A stretch of DNA of 64,000 nucleotides from Pseudovibrio sp. Tun.PSC04-5.I4 (GTDB lineage: Bacteria; Pseudomonadota; Alphaproteobacteria; Rhizobiales; Stappiaceae): the NCBI RefSeq assembly GCF_900104145.1, contig NZ_FNLB01000003.1:1-64000 (forward strand), in the 5' to 3' direction. The notes beneath the pieces were generated by a model. That model was given only the letters and a program-made list of their open reading frames with translations. It was not told the origin of the DNA and did no database searches. Shown piece after piece: positions 1 through 10,885 of the stretch. Both the position numbers and the translations under genes were made by a program. Position 1 is the first letter of the stretch; the number at the start of each line of letters is the position of its first letter.

Positions 1-1246
1 CCCGCAGCAATGGTGATTATCGCACCGGGAGACATCCGTAACGGAGGTATGTATTTATCAACGCGCGAAGCGCGGAGAACCATCAGCGGCGCAGAAAGGC
101 AGAAGGCTGCAATGGCTGCCAAGGCCATAACATTTCTGCTGATGGCCCAACCATAACGGTGGTGCTAAACAGGAGTGCTACAGTCGGACCTGCCGCCAGC
201 CATCGCCAAGCACTAAGCCAGCCTTGAAGTGCGATTACCGTAGCGCGGAATCTATGCGTTCGCCGCGCGCGCAGGTGTTGCAGCCAGTAATATGGGTACA
301 ACATCGGTCCCCAGAACCAGATCTTTTTTTGCCGAAACGCAGCGCGATAGGTCGATGGAGCATCGGCGTTCTCGAGATAGGGAATGGGCGAAATATTCTT
401 ACCCATTGCCCGCAAGCGGAAACCAAAATTTAAGTCCTCAGTGAGAGTATCTTCGGGCAACCCACCCAACGTTTCGTAGAGCTCAGCCCGAATAAACAAA
501 CCGTGACCTACACAATGCGCATTGTAAAACCGCTTTTGAAATTGGAACCCATGAGATTGGTTGAGCAACCGAGGAATTTCATGGCTAAGTGTCCAGAAGC
601 TTTGGTAAAGCGCGTTTGCCTTGGCCAAAATACCATTTAAATCATTGAAGTTTCTTATAAATAGTGCAGATTGTTGAAAGACATCAAATGTATTTTGATT
701 GATAATCTGAGAGTAAACCCAGCGCATTGTCGCCGGGTGAGGGCGAGAATCAGCGTTGTATATTGCGATGTAATCGTCGTCGCCTATCATCCTTGTGCGT
801 CGCATCTCTGTAAAGGCAAAATTAATCTGATGCGCCATTGATCCATTCTGGCGCGGATCATGGACCAAGTGTAGACCTTGCTGCGGATTATGACTAATCA
901 TTTCCTGCACAAGGTCATACGTTGACTGACCGGAACCAGGTTTGTAGGGCTCTCTTGCAGTGGTGCAGATGACTATTTTAAGCGAGTGTAGTGATCTCAT
1001 GTTATTGAGAAAATACGTTATCGTCCCCGGCAAGCGATCACGCTCCAACAATGCCGGGATCACGACAACAATCTTCTTGCCGCATGTAGAACCGTTGGTA
1101 GGCGTGCTATCTGATGTATTCTTCGCTGTGGACTGAAGATAAGAGATAGAACGCCATGCACGCAATATATTAATCACGACCACAGTGGATAATAAAATAG
1201 TGAGTGTAAAGATCAGTGTGCTCAAGATAGTAATCCCGCAGTGCAC
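1..1246 (-). pseudogene. Membrane glycosyltransferase, left-end copy (partial, frameshifted)
   Basis: Redundant copy of the glycosyltransferase at 51946-53301, cut by the window start. One A is missing near position 148 relative to the other copy, which shifts the frame and gives an artificial 387-residue product ending at 83. The rest of the gene is found at 51946-52054 because the molecule is circular. Read this as an assembly-end artefact, not a broken gene; functional notes are at the right-hand copy. Confidence 0.85.
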
Positions 1247-2031
1247 AGAGCCTGATTGAACTCAGGGTCTTCCTGCAACCAGATTCTCTGACTTTGTAAA
1301 TACGTGGGATGAAATGGCATATAGAGAATATTCCAGACGATATTGAGCCGAATGAAAGCGATAAGTTCGGTCAGAGGGGTTGAGGGTATGTAAGCGCTTA
1401 GGAAGGTATGAGCCTGACTGGGGCTAAGCGCGGAACTAATGATGAACTGCGAGAGATCCACAAATGGGTGATCAATACGTGCGCTACTCCAGTCGATCAG
1501 TCGCAACCGACCATCGAACAACAGCATGTTTCGGTCATGCAGCCCACCATGAACCAAGCAAATTGGGTCTTCTCGTACAGATTCAGCAAAATTCAGAGAC
1601 TCGAAAAGTCGCTCAGAAACCTTTAGTCCGCGTAGATTAGATATTAGCGGCGCGCAAAGCGCATCCCATATTCGTCGCGGGCAGTAGCGCGATGTGGAGA
1701 GTAAATCGTTCTTAAAACCCTCTATATCTAGCTCAGCTACAGGGGCGGTATGCAATATTGATAACAACTGACCAAGTGCGTGAAGATGATCGTTGATCGT
1801 CTTATCAATCAGCCTGCCTTCGCGCTCCACTAGAACTAGGCCATCATCGTATTCAACACAACCAAGCGGCTCTTCGATAAGTGCTTGGAACACCGTTCGT
1901 GGGAGACACCGGCACAGCGCTTCGCGTTTTATATATGCCGGATCGTAACCCTTGATACAGTGTACTGCTACACCTTGAAAAACGAATGCGTTATGCCCCT
2001 GCTGCCGCAGTCGAAAAATTTCCACCACCAC
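1222..2031 (-). CDS. APH-family phosphotransferase lacking catalytic Asp (left copy)
   Basis: Same 269-residue product as 53277-54086, intact in both copies. The Brenner motif reads HGGLHDRN where the family has HGDxxxxN, and both copies agree, so the change is unlikely to be a local read error. It overlaps the downstream glycosyltransferase gene by 25 bases. See the right-hand copy for discussion. Confidence 0.85.
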   Translation of the reverse strand: MVVEIFRLRQQGHNAFVFQGVAVHCIKGYDPAYIKREALCRCLPRTVFQALIEEPLGCVEYDDGLVLVEREGRLIDKTINDHLHALGQLLSILHTAPVAELDIEGFKNDLLSTSRYCPRRIWDALCAPLISNLRGLKVSERLFESLNFAESVREDPICLVHGGLHDRNMLLFDGRLRLIDWSSARIDHPFVDLSQFIISSALSPSQAHTFLSAYIPSTPLTELIAFIRLNIVWNILYMPFHPTYLQSQRIWLQEDPEFNQALCTAGLLS

Positions 2032-2106
2032 TAGCCGTATTCCTTTACTCTTTCTCCGTTATTATTGCACCACTAGCCGTAGCGTTTTCGGAGGCTTAGG
2101 TGAGGG

Positions 2107-2132
2107 AGAGAAGGGAGTTGCTTCCCTTCTCT
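2107..2132. terminator. Hairpin between peptide gene and enzyme genes (left copy)
   Basis: A perfect 10-bp inverted repeat (AGAGAAGGGA / TCCCTTCTCT) with a 6-nt loop. No T-tract follows on the minus strand. Same element as 54162-54187. Confidence 0.55.
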
Positions 2133-2292
2133 AATTTGGAACACTTGTATCAATTAGGGTAATTACCGCCCCCGTACTGCCGCCCGAAATCATGCTGTTT
2201 ACATGAAGTTTGGCGCCGTTTACGACTATGACTTTTGGTCCCTTAATAGTATTCATAGATGGAATACCACCTTTTGGTGTTAATGTAGGCAT
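2131..2292 (-). CDS. Short Gly/Ser-rich peptide, putative precursor (left copy, C-terminus frameshifted)
   Basis: Left copy of the 47-codon gene at 54205-54348. It shares the start and the AGGAG ribosome-binding site. One base is missing near 2171, so the last codons are read in another frame and the peptide appears to end in TLIDTSVPN instead of STGGGNYPN. The right copy lies far from a contig end and is the better version. Confidence 0.55.
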   Translation of the reverse strand: MPTLTPKGGIPSMNTIKGPKVIVVNGAKLHVNSMISGGSTGAVITLIDTSVPN

Positions 2293-2989
2293 TCTTCTTC
2301 TCCTAATTGTATATTGATGGAAGTATACAATAATAACTGTATGGTAATTATATTTTTTATGTAAAGTGAAAATAATTCGTCTATTATTATAGATGGCAAT
2401 CAATACAGTATAATTAAAATTATACTCAATACATAAAACACTGCAAATATAACAATGCATTTCGATTGTATACTAAGGTTGTTATGTTTTCGATGATAGA
2501 ATTGTAGCAATACATCGAGGTTGTTGCACGAATATGCTTCATGCGTTAGCCGTGAGGCGACACCCAAGTGGTCCGGCACAAATCCTATTGGCTCTTATTG
2601 CTCGTTAGCCCCCGGTTGTTCAGGATCTTCTTACGGATAAGTAGCTGTTTCAGATAGAATTGTTGTTGCTCCCGACGTGTTGTTCAAAATGCACTGACTG
2701 GGGGAGCTATAGAAAGAGTATCCAAAAATAAAAAGTGCTTTTTCAGTCATATCGTGCACTCAGCAAGCTAGTTAAAAATGTCAATTAACCACCGTTATTG
2801 TACATGTCCATAACGGCCAAGGGTGCATTGAAAATACTGGGTTTTTGAACCTGTTTTTTGCGAATGTACAAAAGTAATTCAATTATTTTATTTTTGTACA
2901 TCGACTTGTGTACATGCTGAAACCATAATATAATTAGCAAACACAGTGGGTTAGTTTTAAATTCCTATTGTCGCATCTTATCAATATTT
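2293..2989. other. AT-rich intergenic region (left copy)
   Basis: About 700 bases between the divergent peptide gene and serine recombinase gene. It should carry the promoters of both, but no convincing -35/-10 pair could be fixed. The TGTACA inverted repeat annotated at 2864-2901 is the only clear site. Same as 54349-55046. Confidence 0.6.
2864..2901. repeat. TGTACA inverted repeat upstream of recombinase (left copy)
   Basis: ATGTACAAAA and TTTTGTACAT as 10-bp arms of a 38-bp site, with further TGTACA words on both sides. Probable recombination or operator site of the serine recombinase at 2990. Same as 54921-54958. Confidence 0.5.
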
Positions 2990-3610
2990 ATGTTTTTGGA
3001 CAAACAGGCTGCAAAAATGATTTTTGGCTATGTTCGTGTCTCTACCGAAGAGCAGAATCTAAGAATGCAAGAGCAAGCTTTGCAGGAGGCTGGCTGCGAA
3101 GAAATTCTAGCTGACAGAGGGGTGAGGGGCAATGCTGTTGTCAAACCTCAGCTCGCGCGCCTTCTCGATAAAGCACGAGACGGGGATACCATTGTCGTTT
3201 GGCGGCTGGACCGTCTTTCCCGATCCCTGCAAGACCTCCTTGCTTTGATGGAGGATCTGGAGCAGCGTGGTTTGCATCTACACTCCATTAAGGAACAGGT
3301 TGATACGAATAGCCCAGGCGGAATGCTCTACTTTCATATGGTGGGAGCATTTGCGCAATTTGAGCGTGACGTAATTCGCGAGCGTACTCGGTCAGGCTTG
3401 GAGAGTGCCAAGCTTGCGGGTGTGAAGCTTGGCAGGCCGCAAAAGCTAACCGACGAGCAGTGGCAGGCTTTAAGGCCACACATAACACTTCATCCAGATA
3501 ACAACGGGAAGTGGCAAGGCATCGCGAAAGCAGCAACGCTAGCTGGGGTCAGCAGATCTTCAATCTACCATCGCCTGCAATTGGAAGCGCAATCACTCAG
3601 TGATGACTAA
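2990..3610 (+). CDS. Serine recombinase (resolvase/invertase family), left copy
   Basis: Identical to 55047-55667 in the right copy. 206 residues, with the catalytic serine in YVRVSTEEQN. The internal ATG at 3017 (MIFGYVRVST) matches the usual family start better. See the right copy. Confidence 0.85.
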   Translation: MFLDKQAAKMIFGYVRVSTEEQNLRMQEQALQEAGCEEILADRGVRGNAVVKPQLARLLDKARDGDTIVVWRLDRLSRSLQDLLALMEDLEQRGLHLHSIKEQVDTNSPGGMLYFHMVGAFAQFERDVIRERTRSGLESAKLAGVKLGRPQKLTDEQWQALRPHITLHPDNNGKWQGIAKAATLAGVSRSSIYHRLQLEAQSLSDD

Positions 3611-3842
3611 TGTGGGTTGCCATCAATGTAGAAGGTAGCTCAGTGACCATACCGGACATTCGACCTGATATAGAACTTCCCCAAGCAGAACGAGCTTTCA
3701 ACTTTAGGTCGATCTCATTCTGCTTGCTGCTGAGGGCGGAAAGCTAACCTTTACAATGGTTGTAAGACGACAAGCAACCTCCCGCAATCGAACACTCATA
3801 GCATCAACAACTCAACGCACTACAAGCTGTTTGAATACACGG

Positions 3843-5543
3843 TTACCTACGCTTAGTACGAACAAGGCGTGCTTTTGATATTATTGCTGAAAGACTAACC
3901 ACAAGATCAATACTGCCTGTATCATCAATGCATTGTTTAATGACACGCCCAATCGTTGCGTCATCGAAACCGGAAGTGATTACAATGTCGGTTGCTTTGT
4001 CTAGGCCCGGGAAACGCTCAATTATCGCTCTCTGTGAGTAATGATTTTCACTGCGTTGCTTACTGTCGGACTCTCGGTGTTTAACAAATTCAAAACTGTT
4101 TTGCTCAATCCTGCGCTTAGCGTGACCACTAGCTGATTTTGACAATAGCGGTTCACGGGGCATTTGATTTTCATTTACAGATGAGTAAATTTTCGCACGC
4201 CTCTTTGCTAGCACACTTTGCCCAAAGGGTAGATAAAACCATTGCCAAACCGAGCTTCCAGAAGGATATTCTTTTCATGAACCTCCAACTCACCAATACC
4301 GGTAAGTGCGAGCACATCTTTCCACAGAACAACAGCATCTGATTGGTTTGCTGGTGGTTCCCACTCAGAAACATCTGGTAAGAAAAACTTATTGCATCCG
4401 CTCCTCGCGCGATATCAGCCATCCGATGGGCTTCCGATTTAAGATAACCGAGGTCTTGAATTTTCCAAGTCGGTTCATGCTTTGTCAAAGCACCCAGAAG
4501 TGCTCCAGCCATCGTTGCAATTGTATCGGTATCGCTTTCCAACTCGTTTGCAGACTGGACAAGCGCATCCGTGATATTTTCTGGGGTGTGCAACAGTGAG
4601 AGCACTTGAGCTGCTAGTGCCGTTTGAACCCAGATCCCCTAAATTTGTCAGTTAGGCACCCTAGATGACTTAGTAGTTCGTGGTAGTTTGGCGAAGAAGG
4701 CGTATTGAAAAACATCTCTACCAGCGAGATGTCATGAAACGCTTCTTCTTGAAACTTCTGAATAGCTTCTTCAAAGCTCTGATGGGATTCTCGTTCCATG
4801 ATGGCCTCCAGATAGAACCAAGCTCGTTATCTCTGTCGATAATACCGGGCAATTTATCCATGTAGGCAATGAATTGCTTTGCTTCTAAAATTGATGGAAT
4901 CTCACGATTGACCATTGTTCCCCAAAGGCACAAAGCGTGAAAAACAGCGCCGCAGAAACCATGAGGATGCCCATGTGTAACAATCGAGTCACGCATGACA
5001 CGAAGGATCATTTCATCAAGAGTACCTTTTGCGCTCCAAACATGAGGCTGAACCCGCATGGCTGCACCGTTGCCGCCAGCCATGGTATATCTTTGGCGAT
5101 CAGTAGCAAAGAAATTTGAAAACCAATTTACGCCTCGCTTAGACAGGTTTGGCTGCTGCTGCTTTGGAACCAACGCCAGCACCCAAGCAGTACCCTTGCC
5201 AAGCAGTCATTTCAATTTTTGCGAAAGCTTCCACGTCAAAAACGCCATTGCCGCGAATAGCTCGGGAAACACAAAGCCTGAGCTGGGTGTCATCTGAATA
5301 GGTGCCCGCCGGCAAATCGACCTTAACACCATTTCGTCCTCCTATTAGCCGCAGCCAAGCGATTGGCTCAGAGACGGTCGCTTGGCCTGTTCTATGTTTC
5401 ACGCCACCTGGGCCTCTAGAAAGTTCAGTCATCCAACCAATCGCATCGCCTGCTGCCGCCCAGAGGGCAGAATTAGTCACCGCGCGCTCGTAGTCAGGCT
5501 GACTGTGCAAGGTAACTGGAGCATTTTCGATATGATCTCTCAA
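3843..5543 (-). pseudogene. ADP-ribosylglycohydrolase, left copy (five apparent frameshifts)
   Basis: Left copy of the intact 567-residue gene at 55900-57603. Five single-base differences, near 4276, 4375, 4632, 4795 and 5147, break it into overlapping fragments. Four are missing bases and one is an extra T, all in homopolymers. This pattern and the open right copy mark sequencing or assembly error at the contig end. Confidence 0.85.
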
Positions 5544-6213
5544 TTTCCCTGCCCTCCAAACTTCTCAGGTTTGACAAACACTTCAACACCACTGTAGTTG
5601 AAATCTCGTAGCAATCCTACCGCCTTATCATGGTGATCATCTTCCTCGACATATACCGCTCTCAAGTGATCTAGACTAAGTCTTTTTGGGTATAAGACTT
5701 CTGCCTGTTCACAGGTCGGCAAGTGCGCTCGTCTTGTGCCACGAGAGACACTCCAAGGTCCATTGTATCCTTTGGTTTTTCTATTTACCCTGGGTGCAAA
5801 CAGTGCTTCAAATCCTACGACATTTTGTCCTCGCTGACAGCAGTCATAGCTATTATTTGTTGTTGCGAACCATACCCCCTCGTGCGTCATCACCTGTGGG
5901 TCAAAGGAAAGGATACACCACCAATCCGCATCATCTTTATGCCAGCTTTTGGAAACGTCCAAAATCTACTGTTGATCTCAGAAATTGAAAGATTAACAAA
6001 CCTGATCCAGTCTTCCGTTTTATCAAAGTAGATAGACTGCTCTGGGCGCTCAGAGGAGTTGAACTTAAGAACGTGTCGGAGCAAATCACTTTCTACCAAA
6101 AGTGGGCGAGAAAGCAGATCTTGACTAGCTAGCGCACCCGTTAACCCGCGGTTGGTCGAAAAATGCAAAATCTCCAAAATGTTTCTTTGGTCGATAATCG
6201 CTTCTAAACTCAA
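5540..6213 (-). pseudogene. DarT-type ADP-ribosyltransferase, left copy (one apparent frameshift)
   Basis: Left copy of 57600-58274. One A is missing in an A5 run near 5963, splitting the frame. Biology is described at the right copy. Confidence 0.8.
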
Positions 6214-7605
6214 AGCGCCACACCTTTGTACGTACTCGCCACGAAAAAGTCAGTTAACCTCGACTCTTCCCCAGGTTTAAATCCGACGATTACCTGCTTT
6301 CTTGCACGCGCAACAGCAACCGCCAGAAGGCGACGAAGGACTTGAATCTGATCCGTCATCTCCTCATCGCCAAAATGCGTATTTTGTGATTGAAACCGAG
6401 AATGATCACATGGTCGTACTCAAGCCCTTTTGCGGAGTGAAATGTCGAAATCGCGACATTGTCGCTGCCTTCAGGCCAGTCAGGGTTCTGTTGCATATTG
6501 ACAAAGCCAATGCCCGCAGAGTTGAGTTCGTTTTTGATTGTCTTGAACCACTCACCTCCCTCGGGCTTCAAGAATGCAACCGTTTCATTTGCAAGGTCAA
6601 CATTTGAATGAATGTAATCAATCGCCCAAGCAATCTGCATGGAGTACTTGCCCGAAATCACCTGGGGAAGCGGCCCAGTTGTTTTAGCCGCATTTAGGTC
6701 AGGTAAAACACCGTCGGTATCCACAGAAATGCCTTGCAAGATACCAGATGCAAAAGCAGCGATTTCCTTCGTGTTTCGATGGTTTCATGCAGGCGATGAG
6801 ACCGATTGCCTGTAACATCAATGCCTGCCTCAACCCAGGTAAAGCCTCGCGCATATATTCGTTGTGCGGTGTCGATCACAAACGTTGCAGAATGATCATC
6901 GGCCAAATGATGCTTAATTGCTCTAATTTGATTTGCAGAAAAATCTTGACTCTCGTCAACAATGGCAATGTCATATCCAAGGCAGGACACCTCATGGCGC
7001 ATCTTTATGGCCAGCAGGTTCCAGTCCACCAATTTTTCATCATCAAGATACTGCAAATATGGGTAAACAACCTCGTCGAGAATTTTACGTCTGAGGCCTG
7101 CTCCAACACGTGGCTTTACACCACGACCACTGCGCTCCGTGTTTATGTATTTTTCAAGATTATCCGGTTCGAATCTACCAAGAAGATATTCAGCTTCTTG
7201 ATCAACGTAAGATGCATCTAGGCCACTAAATCCACTTGCCAGTTGTTTAAGCGTAGTACGACAATTTGCTGAAATCTTTGTAACACCAGTATTGTTCATC
7301 GCCCACTTTGCAAAGGTGCAAATTTCAATATGGTGACTTTGGTCGATCACTTGAAATTCAGCTAAATCCCGAACATATCCAGCCAACGTTCTGTTAAAGG
7401 TGAGCAAAAGAACTCGGACGGGGCTATCATCTTCGACACGATCTTTCCTTGCTCGCAGCATGTTGGCCAACGAAGTCAATCTGAGCAATGCAGTTGTGGT
7501 TTTACCACTTCCCGCAGAGCCCCGTATTAGTTCTGCGCCGGACTGGTTTGCGCTAAATAATTTTAGCTGTTCCGATGAAGCCGTAATGCGCCCCAAGTGT
7601 TTCAT
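6210..7605 (-). pseudogene. UvrD-like helicase, left copy (two apparent frameshifts)
   Basis: Left copy of 58271-59668. Single T deletions near 6388 and 6785 split the frame. The N-terminal part with Walker A and Walker B is intact. Described at the right copy. Confidence 0.8.
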
Positions 7606-8002
7606 AATCTACCTATGTATATATCGACCTCCCGCAGCTTGCACACTTCATTGCTAAAAGCGAATATATAATTATATTCACTCATGAAAATTTTACGCCT
7701 AATATATTGTTGCAGATCAATCGAATGTCATTCCAATCCTGTGTAATGCGTTAACGTCTGTGATGACAGGCAGAAATGCAACATAAAGCAGAGTTGTCTC
7801 GAATAGCGGGTTAGGGCGCTCAAGTATTCACAAAGAAATTATTTGGGTATCTGCAAAGGCTACGCCCAAAAAAAAGCGAATTGTCTCAACCCTTGATGGA
7901 ACCACCTGAGTGGCTGCTTGTGGCCCAATATAACTCGATGCCGATATATTTCTTCCATTTTTGCACCGCAGCGAACGGCAGTAAAGTCCGCATTGCAGAC
8001 CT

Positions 8003-8191
8003 CTAGCCGTCGCAAAACTGATCGTTTGTGCAACATGGGGTCGGTTCCGGTATGGGGCAGAATGACACCCTAAGGGTTTTTGCTATGCGCTTCATGGTAT
8101 TCAGGACGGTATTTTTGTTGATACCGAGATCGCGAGCGATCCAGCGGTAGCTGCGCCCTTCGTTGACAGATTGAATTACGGTCCTTGTTAA
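8003..8191 (-). pseudogene. Helix-turn-helix fragment (left copy)
   Basis: About 62 open codons without a start, containing GRSYRWIARDLGINKNTVLN, a helix-turn-helix like those at recombinase C-termini or in IS1-type InsA proteins. Remnant only. Same as 60068-60256. Confidence 0.4.
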
Positions 8192-8269
8192 TCAGTAGTC
8201 TGTTCAGGACAATTTGAGCGCCAGTAAAATCAACGTCTTACAAGGTCAAAATCCAAGGGGTTCAATTGA

Positions 8270-8449
8270 GACAAAAAAGCGGCTATCTACGCTCGGGTTT
8301 CCACATCAGACCAATCCTGTGATCGGCAGGTCGCAGAACTGACGGCGTTTGCGCAGCGCGGTGATTATGACGTCATTAGCATCTTCAAAGAAACGGCTTC
8401 AGGAATCTCCGAAAACCGGCATGGTTCAAAAACAGCAGTTTTTAGTTAA
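8270..8449 (+). pseudogene. Serine recombinase N-terminal fragment (left copy)
   Basis: Open frame without a start codon reading KKAAIYARVSTSDQSCDRQV and on to FKETASGISENR, the N-terminal catalytic segment of a serine recombinase (Ser in ARVSTSDQ). It stops after about 55 codons. Same as 60336-60515. Confidence 0.6.
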
Positions 8450-8572
8450 CACCGAGCACACGCCATTCAGCCATGGGGCGGCATTAAATATGCCTCCTTC
8501 TTATCCCGCAAGACACAAAAGTGTTCACTTGGTTTGAACCATGCCTAGAAATGGACTAAATTCTCTACGCGT

Positions 8573-8598
8573 GAGGATGCCATGTAATTGGCATCCTC
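8573..8598. terminator. Hairpin downstream of unknown gene (left copy)
   Basis: GAGGATGCCA / TGGCATCCTC, a perfect 10-bp stem with a 6-nt loop, just after the stop of the minus-strand gene at 8611. No T-tract. Same as 60639-60664. Confidence 0.5.
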
Positions 8599-8610
8599 CT
8601 TGCAAAACCA

Positions 8611-9356
8611 TTAGACGACAAAGTTAATGCTGTACTCGCCATAAGAGGTGCTCTCATCCTTCCATTGTTGTTGGGCATTGGCATAGGACGGCATTTCTTC
8701 CAAGCGTGAGTGCATATCTTTATTATAGGCTTCAAATAGCTCCTCGTAGGCAACCAATAATCGGTTAACAATGGGATTGTCAGATTTAAAATCTTCATCC
8801 CCGTGATCAGCGTGATTTTGATAACCGACCTGAGCTGTTGCTCGTGCCTTCGCCCATTCAAAGGAAGCTTTCTCCTCTGGGCTCGCCTCATTCTCAAGAA
8901 AAAGAATATGATCTTTAGATGCTTGTAAATGAGGTTTTAGGCTAGGAACATCTCCGAACATTGCTTGCTGCTCTTGATCGTCCATCGCGGACTTAGCTGC
9001 ACTCATTTCCTCCGTGGAGAACTGCCCACCTTCATTGCTGGCAATTGCAAAGAAAGTTCTCCGATCAAAATCAAGAGCATCAAACGTTTCTCGTCTGAAT
9101 GTACCCGTGATGTTGCGGTATTGACTGGAAGTGACACCAGTTTCTTTATAGCGGGCATCCAAAGCAGAGCGAGCATCGGATGCTACTTCTGAAATCGCTT
9201 TTGACTTTGGAATATCAGTTGCTTTTTTGTAGGGGAGGCAACCTCAGGTGCTGGTTTGGTCTTTTCTGCTTGTGTACTGGTAGCCTCTTTTGGTGATTTA
9301 TTCATTGTTTTTGAAAAACTATAAACGCTACTAAATGAGCTTGAAATGACGGACAT
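8611..9356 (-). CDS. Unknown ~250-residue protein, split by an indel (left copy)
   Basis: Reads as two frames (9356 back to about 9183, then 9162 back to 8611). Here the junction run is T6-GTA-G4; in the right copy it is T7-GTA-G3. Taking T7 and G4 joins both parts in one frame through EVASPTKKATDIPKSKAISE, so each copy seems to carry its own error. The N-terminus is Ser/Thr/Lys-rich and low-complexity; the rest is acidic and likely helical. Function not recognised. See 60677-61422. Confidence 0.6.
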
Positions 9357-9836
9357 AATATATCCCCTTGCGTGATGTGTGAAAGTTGCATAAATTATAA
9401 CATGCACTCTATGTAGTATTGAAATGATTAGTTAGGGAAATTAAATGAAATTTACTAATGATGAAATTGTTTTTACTACAATTAATGTTTGAAAACTCAA
9501 TATTTGTCAAATTTTAATAGATTGATAAACATCCGATTGCAAGTCAATATTTCTCCAATTCTATTCAAATTACATTGAGGTCTCAAATATAAGCTTAGAG
9601 GTTTGGAAATTCAAAACTGGGCTTACTATTAGCTCAAATGGCTCGCTAAATGTTGAATGTATCTAATATATCGAAACGCGGATTCAACTCGCCAGTACAA
9701 TTTTACCCATGGTAGGCCCAGTGGGCACGAAGTTGCATATTTGGCCATCTTGAAGATCAGATGGAGAACGAATTGCACGGTATTTAGAGTATACCCAAAT
9801 TCACACTTTCAGTGAACACAGAGTGAGCCCGGTATC
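9357..9836. other. AT-rich intergenic region (left copy)
   Basis: About 480 bases of AT-rich DNA upstream of the unknown gene and the resolvase module. The only structure seen is the left arm of the module's inverted repeat at 9715-9753. Same as 61423-61902. Confidence 0.5.
9715..9753. repeat. Left 39-bp inverted repeat of resolvase module (left copy)
   Basis: Starts GGCCCAGTGGGCAC and ends TTTGGCCATCTTGA. It matches the reverse complement of 10886-10924 at 34 of 39 positions. The pair bounds the recombinase and the 143-residue gene. Same as 61781-61819. Confidence 0.6.
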
Positions 9837-9903
9837 TTGTTCATTTTGGGTTAAATTTGTGTTAGTGAACAGAAATGGCTCATGGCATACCCAAAATGAA
9901 CAA
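9837..9903. repeat. 15-bp inverted repeat over the resolvase start
   Basis: TTGTTCATTTTGGGT (9837-9851) and ACCCAAAATGAACAA (9889-9903) are exact reverse complements. The right arm overlaps the recombinase start codon. Two AGTGAACA direct repeats lie beside it. Probable res or operator site. In the right copy one A is missing from the right arm; the perfect symmetry here indicates that the left copy is correct. Confidence 0.55.
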
Positions 9904-10450
9904 ATTTATGTCTCGCATCGGTTACGCTCGCACCTCTACCACCGATCAGAATCTGGAAGCGCAAGTTCTTGCATTGGAAGCAGCTGGGTGTCATCTGATC
10001 CGCTCGGAACAGAAGAGCGGGGCTTCTCTCAAAGAGCGTATTGAGTTGCAGACAATCCTGGACTTTATCCATCCGAGCGAAACTCTGGTGGTCACCCGCA
10101 TTGATCGGCTTGCCCGGTCTATGCATGACCTGCAAGTTATTGCACGGCGCTTGCAAGACAAGGGTGCTCATTTGTTTGCGACTGAGCAGCCTATCGACAC
10201 CTCAACGGCTGCCGGCAAAGCTTTCTTCGATATGCTCGGTGTCTTTGCAGAGTTCGAAACCAATCTGCGCCGCGAGCGACAAGCAGAAGGCATTGCGGCG
10301 GCAAAGACAAGAGGTGCTTACAAAGGCCGCCCGCCACAGATTGATACAAAGAAGATTGAAGTGCGGCTTGCTGCTGGCCAGAGCCCAACGGAGATTGCCC
10401 GAGAGCTCGGCGTCTCTCGAGGAACAGTTTACAAGGTAAAGAACCGATGA
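9896..10450 (+). CDS. Serine recombinase (resolvase family), intact copy
   Basis: A Tn3-resolvase-like site-specific recombinase of 184 residues from this start. The catalytic domain begins RIGYARTSTTDQN (nucleophile Ser), followed by TRIDRLARSMHDL, EFETNLRRERQAEG and a C-terminal helix-turn-helix ending RELGVSRGTVYKVKNR. The frame is open upstream to 9875, but this ATG or the next one at 9908 (MSRIGYARTST) fits the family better; no clear ribosome-binding site decides. The stop overlaps the next gene by 4 bases, so the two are co-translated. The right copy (61961-62503) is frameshifted near its end, so use this version. Confidence 0.85.
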   Translation: MNKFMSRIGYARTSTTDQNLEAQVLALEAAGCHLIRSEQKSGASLKERIELQTILDFIHPSETLVVTRIDRLARSMHDLQVIARRLQDKGAHLFATEQPIDTSTAAGKAFFDMLGVFAEFETNLRRERQAEGIAAAKTRGAYKGRPPQIDTKKIEVRLAAGQSPTEIARELGVSRGTVYKVKNR

Positions 10451-10878
10451 CCAGCCAACGTGAAAAACATGTGCGCATCACACCCCGCCTGAGCGAAACC
10501 CTTGAGAAGGAAATGCTGAAAGCCTGTCGTAAAATTGCGGAAACTCATGGGCTGGAAGTTGAGCAAGGTGGGAAGCGTCTCAAATCCAGAGGCGATGCTT
10601 TTGAAATGGTGCTGCGGGTAAAGGTTCCGGTGGCAGAGGGCCAGGATGAGGATTTAGACAAAGAACTCTTTGAACTTCTGTGTTCGCGATATGGCTTAAA
10701 GAAGGAAAACTACGGCGAGATATTTAGTGATGGGGAAGAGCGTTTCCGCATTGCTGGCCTGGATACTAGGCGTCCCAAATACCCGATCTCAGCGAAACGG
10801 ATCTCTGATGGGCGACTATTTAAGTTCTCGCCCGAACAGGTTCGCGTGCTGCTTCAATCAATAGCTAAAGTTCGCTGA
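10447..10878 (+). CDS. Unknown 143-residue protein coupled to resolvase (left copy)
   Basis: Starts inside the last codons of the recombinase gene (ATGA overlap). Basic N-terminus, acidic middle (EGQDEDLDKELFELL) and a conserved-looking tail ending KFSPEQVRVLLQSIAKVR. No transmembrane segment or signal peptide. Function not recognised. The tight coupling and its position inside the 9715-10924 inverted repeats suggest it belongs to the same mobile module. Same as 62511-62942. Confidence 0.65.
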   Translation: MTSQREKHVRITPRLSETLEKEMLKACRKIAETHGLEVEQGGKRLKSRGDAFEMVLRVKVPVAEGQDEDLDKELFELLCSRYGLKKENYGEIFSDGEERFRIAGLDTRRPKYPISAKRISDGRLFKFSPEQVRVLLQSIAKVR

Positions 10879-10885
10879 TTGTTCC

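Larger units (their letters stand above)
7606..8572. other. Intergenic region with recombinase debris (left copy)
   Basis: About 970 bases upstream of the helicase operon. AT-rich DNA at 7660-7700 should contain the operon promoter. The two recombinase-like fragments at 8003-8191 and 8270-8449 are listed separately; nothing else was recognised. Same as 59669-60638. Confidence 0.5.

Noticed and set aside
1..8300. Many frameshifted genes at the left end, suggesting pseudogene decay
   Set aside because: The same genes are fully open in the right copy, and the differences are single bases in runs with no substitutions. This is contig-end error, not decay.
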